From the NCBI GenBank assembly GCA_011523505.1, contig WTGP01000027.1, positions 102,001-166,000 of the forward strand: DNA of 64,000 nucleotides. Direction: 5' to 3'. Below the pieces are notes generated by a model. The model made no database searches. It was not told the DNA's origin and was given only the letters and a program-made list of their open reading frames with translations. The translations under genes were made by a program, and so were the position numbers. Below are positions 15,727 to 24,299 of this stretch, piece by piece (position 1 is the stretch's first letter; every line of letters begins with the position of its first letter). This DNA is from Gammaproteobacteria bacterium (lineage in GTDB: Bacteria; Pseudomonadota; Gammaproteobacteria; Steroidobacterales; Foliamicaceae).

Positions 15727-16965
15727 TTGTCCGAAGAAACCGTTTATTTCGAATCGCTGGAGCTTCCTCCGGCCTTGCGCGCCGGCATAAAGCGCGCCGG
15801 CTTCGAAACGCTGACGCCGATACAGGCCAAGACTCTGCCGTTGCTGATGGCCGGGCGGGACGTGGCCGGGCAGGCCCAGACCGGCACCGGCAAGACGGCC
15901 GCGTTTCTGCTGGCGCTGTTCGACCGGCTGCTCGGAAATCCCTCGCCGAAGCGGAGCAAGACTTCGGCCCCGCGCGCGGTCGTCCTGGCGCCGACACGCG
16001 AACTGGCGCAGCAGATCGAGCGCGACGCGAGCCTGCTCGGAGGCGCGACGGGGCTGAGCATGATGGTCGTGTACGGCGGAGCGGCGTACAAGTCGCAGCG
16101 CGAGCGCCTGGGCCGCGGCGTGGACGTGCTGATCGGCACGCCCGGACGGTTGCTGGATTACTACCGCCAAGGCGTTTTCTCCCTGCATGCCGTGGAAGTG
16201 ATCGTGATCGACGAGGCGGACCGAATGTACGACCTCGGGTTCATCCGCGACATCCGTTACGTGATGCGCCGCCTGCCGCCGCGCGAAAAGCGCCTGAGCA
16301 TGCTGTTTTCCGCCACCCTGGGATATCTGGTGCTGGAGCTGGCGACACAGCACCTGAACCACCCGGAAATCGTGCGGATCGAGCCGGACAAGAAAGTGGT
16401 CGATGAAGTGGAGCAATGGCTCTACTACCCGTCCAGCGAGGAAAAGGCGCCGCTTCTGGCTGCGCTGCTGTCGCGAAAGGAGGTGGAGCGCAGCATGGTC
16501 TTCGTGAATACGCGCAGGGAGGCCGACCATCTGTCCCGCTGGCTGGACAAGTGGGCCGGAACCGCGCAGGCGATTTCCGGAGACGTGCCGCAGACGAAGC
16601 GCATGCGCATGCTCAAGCGCTTTCACGACGGCGAGCTTCCGGTGCTGGTCGCCACCGATGTCGCCTCCCGGGGCCTGCATGTGCCCGACGTCAGCCACGT
16701 ATTCAACTACGACCTGCCGCAGAACCCGGAGGACTATGTGCATCGCATCGGGCGCACGGCGCGGGCCGGCGAGATGGGCCACGCGGTGAGTTTTGCGTGC
16801 GAGCACTACGCCTATTCGCTGCCGGAAATCGAGACCTTCATCGGCCACTCGATCGAGCGCATGCCGATCGACCAGGACATGCTGGCGCCGTACATGCAGG
16901 CGCCGCCTACCAGGGCATACCGCCGCAAGCCTCGGCGCACGGGCGGCCGTGGACGCCGCCGCTAG
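15727..16965 (+). CDS. rhlB: DEAD-box RNA helicase RhlB
   Basis: All superfamily 2 motifs are present: Q-motif region TPIQAKTLPL, motif I AQTGTGKT, Ia PTRELAQQ, II DEAD within VIDEADRMYDLGFI (diagnostic of RhlB), III SAT, V ATDVASRGLH, VI HRIGRTARAG. A basic C-terminal tail follows. It unwinds RNA, normally as part of the degradosome with RNase E. The reading frame is open from 15628. I prefer the TTG at 15727 because LSEETVYFESLEL aligns with the usual RhlB N-terminus; ATG at 15658 is the alternative. No good ribosome-binding site marks either. Confidence 0.93.
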   Translation: MSEETVYFESLELPPALRAGIKRAGFETLTPIQAKTLPLLMAGRDVAGQAQTGTGKTAAFLLALFDRLLGNPSPKRSKTSAPRAVVLAPTRELAQQIERDASLLGGATGLSMMVVYGGAAYKSQRERLGRGVDVLIGTPGRLLDYYRQGVFSLHAVEVIVIDEADRMYDLGFIRDIRYVMRRLPPREKRLSMLFSATLGYLVLELATQHLNHPEIVRIEPDKKVVDEVEQWLYYPSSEEKAPLLAALLSRKEVERSMVFVNTRREADHLSRWLDKWAGTAQAISGDVPQTKRMRMLKRFHDGELPVLVATDVASRGLHVPDVSHVFNYDLPQNPEDYVHRIGRTARAGEMGHAVSFACEHYAYSLPEIETFIGHSIERMPIDQDMLAPYMQAPPTRAYRRKPRRTGGRGRRR

Positions 16966-16988
16966 GCCAGGGTTTCTTAGCACCCACC

Positions 16989-17807
16989 ATGAATTCCACG
17001 CGCGCGCCGGACCTGACCGGCCTGATCCGGCCTGTCACCGGACTGGCCTGCGAAGCCGGCCGGCGCATACTCGAGCTGTTTCGCTCGGATGTCCTGGGCG
17101 TGGACTACAAGCTGGACCGCACGCCGGTCACCGAAGCCGACCACGCCGCGCACGATCACATCGTTGCCGGTCTCGAGCGCCTGACGCCGGGGATTCCGGT
17201 GCTGTCGGAGGAGTCCGGCGCGGAACAGCATGCAAGAGAGCGATCCGGCTGGGACTGGCATTGGCTGGTCGATCCGCTGGACGGCACCCGCGAGTTCATT
17301 CGCGGCGGCGAGGAATTCACCGTGAATATTGCGCTGATCCGCGGCGAAGCTCCGGTGCTCGGGGTGGTGGACGCTCCGGCCAAGAGGATCGTGTTCTTCG
17401 GTCATGAGGGCGGCGGCGCTCACTCCTGCACTGCGGATTGCGATACTCCGACGCCGATTACCGTCCGGCAGCCTCCCGCCGAACCCCTGCGCGTGCTTGC
17501 CAGCCGCTCGCATGCCGGCTCGGCGCTGGAGCTCTATGTCGGCGCGCTGGGTCTAACGCACCGGCGGGCCATCTCCAGTTCGCTGAAGTTCTGCCTGATC
17601 GCGCGCGGGGAAGCGGACGTGTATCCGCGCATGTGGCCCATTTCGGAATGGGATACGGCCGCCGGGCAGGCCGTGCTGGAAAGCGCCGGCGGCGCCGTGT
17701 TCGATTTGCAGGGCAGGCGGCTGCGTTACGGCAAGGATTCGATCCGCGTTCCGCCGTTCATCGCCTGCGGCGACCCCGCACACGACTGGCTCAAATTCCT
17801 CCCGTAG
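16989..17807 (+). CDS. cysQ: 3'(2'),5'-bisphosphate nucleotidase CysQ
   Basis: A 272-residue member of the lithium-sensitive inositol-monophosphatase superfamily. The metal site is complete: LSEESG (about residue 74), DPLDGTREFIRG (about 96), and the C-terminal EWDTAAGQAVLESAGG. CysQ hydrolyses 3'-phosphoadenosine 5'-phosphate made during sulfate assimilation. The open frame continues upstream inside rhlB in another phase, but the ATG at 16989, 23 bp after the rhlB stop, gives the normal length. It ends 13 bp from a convergent gene. Confidence 0.93.
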   Translation: MNSTRAPDLTGLIRPVTGLACEAGRRILELFRSDVLGVDYKLDRTPVTEADHAAHDHIVAGLERLTPGIPVLSEESGAEQHARERSGWDWHWLVDPLDGTREFIRGGEEFTVNIALIRGEAPVLGVVDAPAKRIVFFGHEGGGAHSCTADCDTPTPITVRQPPAEPLRVLASRSHAGSALELYVGALGLTHRRAISSSLKFCLIARGEADVYPRMWPISEWDTAAGQAVLESAGGAVFDLQGRRLRYGKDSIRVPPFIACGDPAHDWLKFLP

Positions 17808-17820
17808 CCTTCGCTCCCGG

Positions 17821-18678
17821 CTAATCGGCCCAGGCGAGGACGTCGGGGATGTAGCGTTCGGCTTCGGCGAGGTAGGCGGGCGTCAGTTCGTGAAATCCCT
17901 GGGTCTTGCGCCCGACTGCGTGCCAGACGGCGTGTCCCGCCTTTTCGGGCATCGCAAGAAAGCGTTGCCATGGCGCCAGGTAAACGGAAGAAAAGACCGC
18001 CTCAACGCGGCTGGGTCCCGGGTCGTTCAGCGCCGGCACACTCACTACTGTCGTGCCGTATTCGGCCAGCGGTATGGGACGTTCCTCGGGATAGTCACGC
18101 GAACCCACCATCAGCAGCTTGTCGCCGCTGCGCACCCAGCTCAGGTCCAGCGCCGCGGGATCGCCGCCCGCTGCCGGCCGTTCGGTAATGCGTCCCTGTT
18201 CGTCCGGTTCCAGAATCATGTGCGAGCCGATCACGTTGGGTTCCACCTGGTTCATCTCGCCGGTAAACGGATTGCGGTATTCCTTGCCATTGAGAATTTC
18301 GCCCGTTTCGGGATCCTTGAAAACGGTCATTACCTTCGACCAGATCTCAAAGCGGTTCTCATCGAGGCGTTCCACGCGTTTGGTCTCGCAGCCCTCGGCG
18401 GCGAACAGCACGCGCGGATTCTCATCCGGTGTCACCGCCACGTAAACGCCGCTCCACCACCAGGGCGAAACGCCGCCGTTCAAGTCCGCGCGCACACGAA
18501 CGAAGTTGCGGAACAGGCTCTCGGGGGTGGCGCTCCATGCGTCGCTCAGGTCTTGAGGGGCAGAGTCGCCGTCGTTTCCGGGAGCGCCGGGGGCGCAGGC
18601 CGCCGCCAGGCCGCCCAGCGCCAGGGCCGACACTCCAAGCAGGTCCCGGCGGTTCAGTTCGCGGTTCGATTCGGGCAT
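17821..18678 (-). CDS. DUF1838 family protein, Tat-exported lipoprotein
   Basis: A 285-residue protein. The N-terminus NRRDLLGVSALALGGLAAAC combines a twin-arginine motif with a lipobox (LAAAC), so it is probably exported folded and lipid-anchored. The rest matches the DUF1838 pattern as I recall it: WWWSGVYVAVTPDENPR, NPFTGEMNQVEPNVIGSHMI, and PWQRFLAMPEKAGHAVWHA. DUF1838 proteins have no proven function; they often sit near catabolic genes. It is divergent from the MFS transporter gene with a 58-bp gap, suggesting a shared control region. Confidence 0.78.
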   Translation of the reverse strand: MPESNRELNRRDLLGVSALALGGLAAACAPGAPGNDGDSAPQDLSDAWSATPESLFRNFVRVRADLNGGVSPWWWSGVYVAVTPDENPRVLFAAEGCETKRVERLDENRFEIWSKVMTVFKDPETGEILNGKEYRNPFTGEMNQVEPNVIGSHMILEPDEQGRITERPAAGGDPAALDLSWVRSGDKLLMVGSRDYPEERPIPLAEYGTTVVSVPALNDPGPSRVEAVFSSVYLAPWQRFLAMPEKAGHAVWHAVGRKTQGFHELTPAYLAEAERYIPDVLAWAD

Positions 18679-18736
18679 GGACGTCTCCTCTGTTTCGAAT
18701 GGGCCTTATAGTAGCGCGGCGCGAACGAGATGCTTG

Positions 18737-20194
18737 ATGCACGAACGGGCTCCATTCCATATCAAGGCGCTGCACGGGTTCACCGGATCGGTGGGGAACC
18801 TCGTGTTCGTGGTGTTCGAGCTGTTCGTGCTGTTCTTCTACCAGCGCGTCGTGGGCCTGGACGGACGTCTTGTCGGTCTGGCCATTTTCATCAGCCTGGT
18901 CGTGGACGCCCTGACCGACCCCGTCATCGGCGACTGGTCCGACCGTCTGCGGGCCAGGTTCGGACGCAGGCACACGATGATGTTCGGTTCGGTGCTGCCG
19001 ATGGGGCTGTTCTTTTTCCTTCAGTTCACCCCGCCGGCGGGCCTTTCGCAGCAGGGCCTGTTCCTGTGGCTGCTGGTCATGTCGGTCGGCGCACGCGTGA
19101 TGTTGACCTTCTTCGACGCTCCTGCGGCGGCGGTTACGGCCGAGGTGGCGGTCCGCCCGGCCGATCGGGCCGAAATGGGCATTTATCGCCAGGTGGCGGG
19201 ACTGGTAGCCTACCTGGGTGTCCTCTACCTTGCCTTCAGCGTTTTCTTCAGCGCCACCGAGGCGTTTCCGATAGGCCAGGAGAACCCCGCCGCCTACGCG
19301 CCGTTCGGCGCCGCTGCCGCCGTCGCACTGATGGTGTTCATGACCGTGGCATCGGCCGGGACCTACCGGCACATCCGGCGCTTTGAAAGCAGCCTGCCAC
19401 CGCCCTCGAGGGCCCGGTTCGACTGGATGAAGACGCTTCGGTCCTGGGGCGAGCTGATCCTCCAGGTGCGCAATACGCGGGCGCTCTTCTGGGGTCTGCT
19501 GCTGGCCACGACCATGGGTTCCTGCTTCCGTTCGCTGAACCTGCATTTCGGCCCGTATCTCTGGGGGCTGACCACGGAGCAGATGCAAGACTGGCAGCAG
19601 GCGGTTCCCTACGGGATGCTGGCCGCCGCGGTCGGCGCGCGGTTCATCGTTACGCGGACCGAGCCGAAATATCTCTATCTGACGGGCTATGCGATCCTGC
19701 TCACGTCCTATGTGGCGCCGCTGTTTCTGACCCTGCTGGGATTGCTGCCCGAATTAGGGAGCGGCGCGCTGGCCGGTGTGCTGTTCGGTTTTCAGTTGGC
19801 TGCCGGCCTGGGCGCGGGCCTGCTGATGATCTGTTCGCTGATCATGTTCGCCGAAACGACCGACGAGTACCGGTTCGTGCGCAACGTTTCGCGCACCGCG
19901 CTGATCCTGGGTCTGATCACCTTCGGCAACAAGCTCGCCAGCGGCCTGGGCAAGGTGGTTTCGGGCTGGATTCTTGAATGGGTGGGCTTCCCGGACGTGA
20001 AGTCCGGCGTGGAGGTGACTCCTCAGGTGGCGAGCGACCTTGCGCTTTACGCCGGGGTGTTCTGCGCGATCGCCGGGCTGGCCGGTCTGGCGGTCCTGTC
20101 CACTTTCCGCCTGACGCGCGCGCGCCATGCCGAAATCGTCGCGGGCCTGCGCGAGCGGGACGGGACGATGCAGACCGAGGCGGCATCGGGATAG
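18737..20194 (+). CDS. MFS transporter of the GPH/MFS_2 (melibiose carrier-like) family
   Basis: About 485 residues and 12 transmembrane segments. The loop signature after TM2, DPVIGDWSDRLRARFGRRHTMM, is typical of the glycoside-pentoside-hexuronide cation symporters. An ATG at 18737 is chosen; the frame is open back to 18677 but would overlap the divergent gene, and MHERAPFHIKALHG makes a normal cytoplasmic start. It is first in a run with the hydratase and aldolase (gaps 6 and 9 bp), so it probably imports the compound whose breakdown feeds those enzymes. The substrate is unknown. Confidence 0.85.
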   Translation: MHERAPFHIKALHGFTGSVGNLVFVVFELFVLFFYQRVVGLDGRLVGLAIFISLVVDALTDPVIGDWSDRLRARFGRRHTMMFGSVLPMGLFFFLQFTPPAGLSQQGLFLWLLVMSVGARVMLTFFDAPAAAVTAEVAVRPADRAEMGIYRQVAGLVAYLGVLYLAFSVFFSATEAFPIGQENPAAYAPFGAAAAVALMVFMTVASAGTYRHIRRFESSLPPPSRARFDWMKTLRSWGELILQVRNTRALFWGLLLATTMGSCFRSLNLHFGPYLWGLTTEQMQDWQQAVPYGMLAAAVGARFIVTRTEPKYLYLTGYAILLTSYVAPLFLTLLGLLPELGSGALAGVLFGFQLAAGLGAGLLMICSLIMFAETTDEYRFVRNVSRTALILGLITFGNKLASGLGKVVSGWILEWVGFPDVKSGVEVTPQVASDLALYAGVFCAIAGLAGLAVLSTFRLTRARHAEIVAGLRERDGTMQTEAASG

Positions 20195-20200
20195 AAGACC

Positions 20201-21010
20201 ATGCCGACCCTTACGACGGAACAGGTACAGCGGGCCGCCGAGCGCCTCGACGAGGCGGAACGGACGCGGCGCCAGATGGCCCCGCTCACCTTCGATTATC
20301 CGGAGATGGACCTGGTGGACGCGCACGCCGTGCAGGACGCCTGGATCCGCATGAAGATGGCCCGCGGCGCAAGGATCCGGGGACGGAAGGTGGGACTGAC
20401 ATCCAAAGCGATGCAGCGGGCCATGAACATCGGCGAGCCGGACTACGGCACGCTGCTGGACGACATGTTCTTCGGCGACGGAGCGGAAATCGAAGCGGCC
20501 GGCTTTCTGGATCCGCGGGTGGAAGTGGAGATCGCTTTCGTGCTTGGCGGGCCGCTTGCGGGAGAGAACGTAACGGTAGAGGAGGTGCTGGCGGCAACGG
20601 AGGCCGTGTATCCGTCGCTGGAGTTGATCGCGGCGCGCAGCTACCGGGTCGATCCCGCAACCGGACGCACCCGGACTGTGATCGACACCATCGCCGACAA
20701 TGCGGCTTCCGCCGGCGTGGTCCTGGGCGCCAGGGGCTTCGAACCGGGCGAGGTGGACCTTCCCTGGTCCGGCGGGATTCTCTACCGCAACGGCGAGGTG
20801 GAGGAGACCGGCCTGGCGGCCGGGATCATGGGGCACCCCGCCAACGGCGTGGGCTGGCTGGCGCGCAGGTTCGCGGCGCACGGCATCGCCTTGCAGGAGG
20901 GCGACGTAATCCTGAGCGGATCGTTCACGCAGCCGGTGGTGGCGCGCGCGGGCGACGAATTTCTGGCAGACTTCGGCCCGCTTGGCCGGATAGGCTGCCG
21001 ATTTGTATAG
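20201..21010 (+). CDS. 2-oxo-hepta-3-ene-1,7-dioate hydratase-like (HpaH/HpcG family)
   Basis: A 269-residue fumarylacetoacetate-hydrolase fold hydratase of the 2-keto-4-pentenoate hydratase group. Visible family elements are GRKVGLTSKAMQ near residue 60, the acidic metal site in RVEVEIAFVLGGPL and YPSLELIAARS, and NGVGWLARRFAAHG. These enzymes add water to 2-oxo-enoates from meta-cleavage of catechols. The length and the HpaI-like aldolase immediately downstream favour the homoprotocatechuate branch; a catechol meta-pathway hydratase (MhpD-like) is the alternative. Confidence 0.82.
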   Translation: MPTLTTEQVQRAAERLDEAERTRRQMAPLTFDYPEMDLVDAHAVQDAWIRMKMARGARIRGRKVGLTSKAMQRAMNIGEPDYGTLLDDMFFGDGAEIEAAGFLDPRVEVEIAFVLGGPLAGENVTVEEVLAATEAVYPSLELIAARSYRVDPATGRTRTVIDTIADNAASAGVVLGARGFEPGEVDLPWSGGILYRNGEVEETGLAAGIMGHPANGVGWLARRFAAHGIALQEGDVILSGSFTQPVVARAGDEFLADFGPLGRIGCRFV

Positions 21011-21019
21011 AACAGGACG

Positions 21020-21787
21020 ATGGAATTACCGAAAAACCGATTCAAGCGCGCGCTGAGTGAAGACGGCGTGCAATTTGGCCTGTGGCTGGCACTCGCGTCG
21101 CCGGTGGCCGCGGAACTGTGTGCGTGCGTCGGCTTCGACTGGCTGCTGATCGACGGGGAGCATGGAGCCGACGATTTTCGTTCGACATATTCGCAATTGC
21201 AGGCCATCGAGGGCACCGGGACGCCGGCCATCGTCAGGCTGGCGGACGACGATCCGGTCCGGATCAAGCGCTACCTGGACATGGGCGTGCAGTCCCTGCT
21301 GATACCCATGGTGGACACGGCGGAACAGGCGGAGAGGCTGGCGGCAGCCGTTCGCTATCCGCCGCGCGGCATCCGCGGTCTGGCCACCTCGATTACCCGC
21401 GCCTCGCGCTGGACTCAAATCGACGACTACGCCCGCCACGCCGACGAGCAGATCTGCCTGATCGTGCAGGCGGAAACCGTTACCGCGCTGGACAACCTGA
21501 AGGCCATCGCAGCGGTGGACGGCGTGGATTCGGTGTTCATCGGACCATCCGACCTTTCCGCATCCATGGGGTATCTGGGCCAGCCGGGTCATCCCGAGGT
21601 ACAGGCCGCGATCGCCCAGGCCCTGCGCGACATCAAGGCCCTGGGCAAGGCGCCGGGCACGCTGGCCGGCTCGCCTGAGGCGATCCGTACGCACGCGGAA
21701 AACGGAGCGAAATTTCTCGGGATCGGCAGTGACACGGCCCTGCTCGTGAAAGGGTCGCGGGAATTGCTTTCGTCAAGTTCCGGCTGA
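21020..21787 (+). CDS. hpaI: HpcH/HpaI-family aldolase (4-hydroxy-2-oxoacid aldolase)
   Basis: A 255-residue class II aldolase. The motifs LLIDGEHGADDF near the start, VQSLLIPMVDTAEQAERL, PRGIRGLATSITRASRW and FIGPSDLSASMGYLG are those of HpaI, which splits 4-hydroxy-2-oxoheptanedioate to pyruvate and succinate semialdehyde. It follows the hydratase by 9 bp and is the last gene of the run. Its 3' end overlaps the convergent hydrolase gene by 15 bp. The symbol is by family likeness; other 2-oxoacid substrates are possible. Confidence 0.83.
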   Translation: MELPKNRFKRALSEDGVQFGLWLALASPVAAELCACVGFDWLLIDGEHGADDFRSTYSQLQAIEGTGTPAIVRLADDDPVRIKRYLDMGVQSLLIPMVDTAEQAERLAAAVRYPPRGIRGLATSITRASRWTQIDDYARHADEQICLIVQAETVTALDNLKAIAAVDGVDSVFIGPSDLSASMGYLGQPGHPEVQAAIAQALRDIKALGKAPGTLAGSPEAIRTHAENGAKFLGIGSDTALLVKGSRELLSSSSG

Positions 21788-22282
21788 GAGGAAAGCCCCG
21801 AAGAGGCCCTGTATTTCGTCGAGGGCCTCGGTCAGTGAGTGCCCGGCATTCAGCAGGTGCAGCCGCGCGTGGTTGGCGCGGGCGAAATCGATGCTCCACT
21901 CGATCGGCACGATGTCGTCCTGCCAGCCGTGCACGATGAACGCCGGTGCGGAGACGGTTTCTCCCAGTTTCGGCCAGCCGGGAACGGCCAGCGCCGGCGC
22001 CATGAGGAACAGTCCGGCAGCGGGCTGCTGCTGAGCGGCGGCGACGGCCACGTAGCCGCCCATGCTGCTGCCCACCAGCAGGATTTCTTCGCTGAAATTG
22101 CGCATTCGCGCGATGAGCTTCCTCGCCCTTTCGGCGGGATCGGCCATTCCGCGGTAGTCGATCGAGTCCACCGCGAGGCCCGCGTCTTTCGCATCCTGCG
22201 CCAGCGCCGTGATCTTGGTTCCCCACGGGCCGCTTTCCTGGCCGTGCGAAAACAGAACGATTCGGCGCTGGCTCACCCGCAC
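21773..22282 (-). CDS. Small alpha/beta hydrolase
   Basis: A 169-residue alpha/beta hydrolase of minimal size, similar in length to serine hydrolases of the YqiA/RBBP9 kind. It has an early SHGQESGPWG oxyanion turn, the nucleophile elbow GSSMGG (Ser about residue 70), an aspartate in HGWQDDIVP and a histidine in NAGHSL, giving a full triad. The substrate is not known. Its start overlaps the end of the next upstream hydrolase gene by 10 bp, so the two are translated together. Confidence 0.82.
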   Translation of the reverse strand: MRVSQRRIVLFSHGQESGPWGTKITALAQDAKDAGLAVDSIDYRGMADPAERARKLIARMRNFSEEILLVGSSMGGYVAVAAAQQQPAAGLFLMAPALAVPGWPKLGETVSAPAFIVHGWQDDIVPIEWSIDFARANHARLHLLNAGHSLTEALDEIQGLFGAFLSAGT

Positions 22283-23097
22283 TCAGCCGGTGTTTCGGGC
22301 AGGCGGTCCTGGTCGAAGAACTCCCGCAGCATCGCTCCGGCAATCGATGGGTAAGCATCCAGAAACCCATGCCCCCAGCCGGGCAGGTTCACCATCCCGC
22401 CGTTTCCGATCAGCCTGGGCGCGCGCAGGCTTTGTTCCCATAGGTCGTCTTCGGGGTTCAGGACCAGCAACGGGACCTTCAGGGCCGGCATCTTCTCCCA
22501 CAGAGGGTAGTTGAAGGCGGCGCGATGACCCCACCAGGACTTGTCGCCGCCGCGCAGCGATTCGGTGAACATGGCCGCGGCCTTTTCAAGGCCCTGGTGC
22601 TGACGATGCCAGCTGATGAACCCCTTCCAGCGTCGCACCAGGTGCGAGCCGTCCTCGGCGATCGGCTTGGGCGCGTACAGGCTTCGGAAATCCTTGAGCT
22701 CCTCGTCGGTGAACAGCGGCGCCGAGATCATCACGACGTGACGCACCTGCTGCGGTCGCCGCAATCCCAGTTCGACCGCCGTCTTGGAGCCCGTGTGGTA
22801 GCCGACGAGGTCGATTTCCTCCAGACCCAACTGTTCCACGACCGCCTCCATGGCGTCGGCGTAGTCCTCGATCTCCGGCGGCTCGGCCGGCGCGTCCGAA
22901 GCGCCGAAACCCGGAGTGTCGGGCGCCACGGCAATTCGGTCGCGTTCCAGTTCCTCGAGCAGGCTCTCGTACACGAGGCCGGAATTCGGGCTCATGTGAA
23001 AGCACAGCACCGCACGGCCCGAGCCGCCCGATGCGGGCTGGGCCACGCGCAGGTGCACCTGCCCGTGCGGTCCATCAACATAGATCTTGCGAATCAT
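22273..23097 (-). CDS. Alpha/beta hydrolase
   Basis: A 274-residue cytosolic alpha/beta hydrolase. CFHMSPNSG forms the oxyanion region and DTPGFGASDAP is typical of the haloalkane dehalogenase/epoxide hydrolase-like group. The nucleophile position lies in VGYHTGSKTA: the residue after Tyr-His is Thr, so the usual GxSxG is GYHTG and the nucleophile appears to be Thr rather than Ser or Asp. The acid is in NPEDDLWEQ and the histidine in GWGHGFLD. The ATG at 23097 is chosen; the frame is open upstream to 23595 but that part is antisense to PPK2. The odd elbow makes the activity uncertain. Confidence 0.78.
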   Translation of the reverse strand: MIRKIYVDGPHGQVHLRVAQPASGGSGRAVLCFHMSPNSGLVYESLLEELERDRIAVAPDTPGFGASDAPAEPPEIEDYADAMEAVVEQLGLEEIDLVGYHTGSKTAVELGLRRPQQVRHVVMISAPLFTDEELKDFRSLYAPKPIAEDGSHLVRRWKGFISWHRQHQGLEKAAAMFTESLRGGDKSWWGHRAAFNYPLWEKMPALKVPLLVLNPEDDLWEQSLRAPRLIGNGGMVNLPGWGHGFLDAYPSIAGAMLREFFDQDRLPETPAECG

Positions 23098-23192
23098 CTC
23101 AGTTCTCCACTCCTTGTCGGTTCGCGGCGCCGACGCTCGGCCCGGAATTATTGAAACTTGTCGCCTTGCCCGCGGACGCCGATGGCCTCGTC

Positions 23193-24158
23193 CTAACGGG
23201 AATCCATCGGAGCTTCGCCGTCCACGACGCGCCTGGCCGGTCCTGCTATCAGCGCATCGGGACCGCGAACGACCTCCCGGTCCTTGTCCGGATACGGCAG
23301 ATTCATGAGGAAATGCTGCAGGGCGGCGACGCGGGCGCGTTTCTTGTCGTCGGACTTGATGACCGTCCAGGGCGCGTCGGCTGTATCCGTATAGAAGAAC
23401 ATCGCTTCCTTCGCTTCCGTGTAATCCTCCCACTTGTCGAGCGAGGCGATATCGACGGGGGAGATCTTCCACTGTTTCAAGGGGTCGGTACGACGGCTGT
23501 CGAAACGACGTGCCTGCTCTTCCTGCGAAACCGAAAAGTAAAACTTGAACAGGTGAATGCCGCTGTTGACCAGCATTCGTTCGAGGTTGGGGCACTGGCG
23601 CATGAACTCAAGATATTCCGCGCGCGTGCAAAAGCCCAGTACCCGTTCCACGCCCGCCCGGTTGTACCAGGAGCGGTCGAACAGCACGATTTCACCGGCT
23701 GCGGGAAGGTGTGCGATGTAGCGCTGGAAATACCACTGGCCCCGCTCCCGGTCATTGGGCTTCTCCAATGCGACAACGCGCGCGCCGCGCGGGTTCAGAT
23801 GCTCCATGAAACGCTTGATCGTTCCGCCCTTGCCGGCGGCGTCGCGCCCTTCGAACAGAATCAGCACCTTGGCGCCCGATTCCTTGATCCAGCGCTGCGC
23901 CTTCAGCAATTCGACCTGCAGCGTGGCCTTGTGTTCTTCATAGACCCTGCGGCGCATCTTGTCGGTATAGGGATAAACGCCCTCCTGGAACACCCGCTTT
24001 ATCGCGTCGGGGGAGTGCGGAGTGCGCGGCAGCCCGAGGTCCGCCTGCGCCGCGCGCGCCTTGTCCTCAGCGGTTGCGCGCTGCGGTTGTGGTTTTGCGC
24101 CCGGTTTGCGGGCGGCCTGATCGCGCCCGTTGCCTTTTACGCCGACTTCGCGGCTCAT
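23193..24158 (-). CDS. ppk2: Polyphosphate kinase 2 family protein
   Basis: About 321 residues. It shows the PPK2 core: Walker A FEGRDAAGKGGTIKR, then RSWYNRAGVERVLGFC (lid and Walker B region), ERMLVNSGIHLFKFYFSVS, and SDDKKRARVAALQHFL near the end. PPK2 enzymes use polyphosphate to phosphorylate nucleoside mono- or diphosphates. An N-terminal basic extension of about 45 residues precedes the domain. An ATG at 24158 is chosen over an in-frame TTG at 24164 because AGAGG sits 6 nt before it. Whether it prefers GDP, ADP or AMP cannot be read here. Confidence 0.92.
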   Translation of the reverse strand: MSREVGVKGNGRDQAARKPGAKPQPQRATAEDKARAAQADLGLPRTPHSPDAIKRVFQEGVYPYTDKMRRRVYEEHKATLQVELLKAQRWIKESGAKVLILFEGRDAAGKGGTIKRFMEHLNPRGARVVALEKPNDRERGQWYFQRYIAHLPAAGEIVLFDRSWYNRAGVERVLGFCTRAEYLEFMRQCPNLERMLVNSGIHLFKFYFSVSQEEQARRFDSRRTDPLKQWKISPVDIASLDKWEDYTEAKEAMFFYTDTADAPWTVIKSDDKKRARVAALQHFLMNLPYPDKDREVVRGPDALIAGPARRVVDGEAPMDSR

Positions 24159-24299
24159 GACCAACCTCTGACGAGTACGGTCGGTCGATTATAGAAGACG
24201 GGGCGCCGGAAGCCCGCACCAACCTGCTGCAAGCCGCAAATAATGCGGACACCTGGGATACGATTCGATATTGAGCGAACAGACCGGGAGGCAAGAGCA

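Noticed and set aside
23098..23595. N-terminal extension of the alpha/beta hydrolase to 440 residues
   Set aside because: The extra part is antisense to or out of phase with PPK2; the ATG at 23097 gives the usual hydrolase length.
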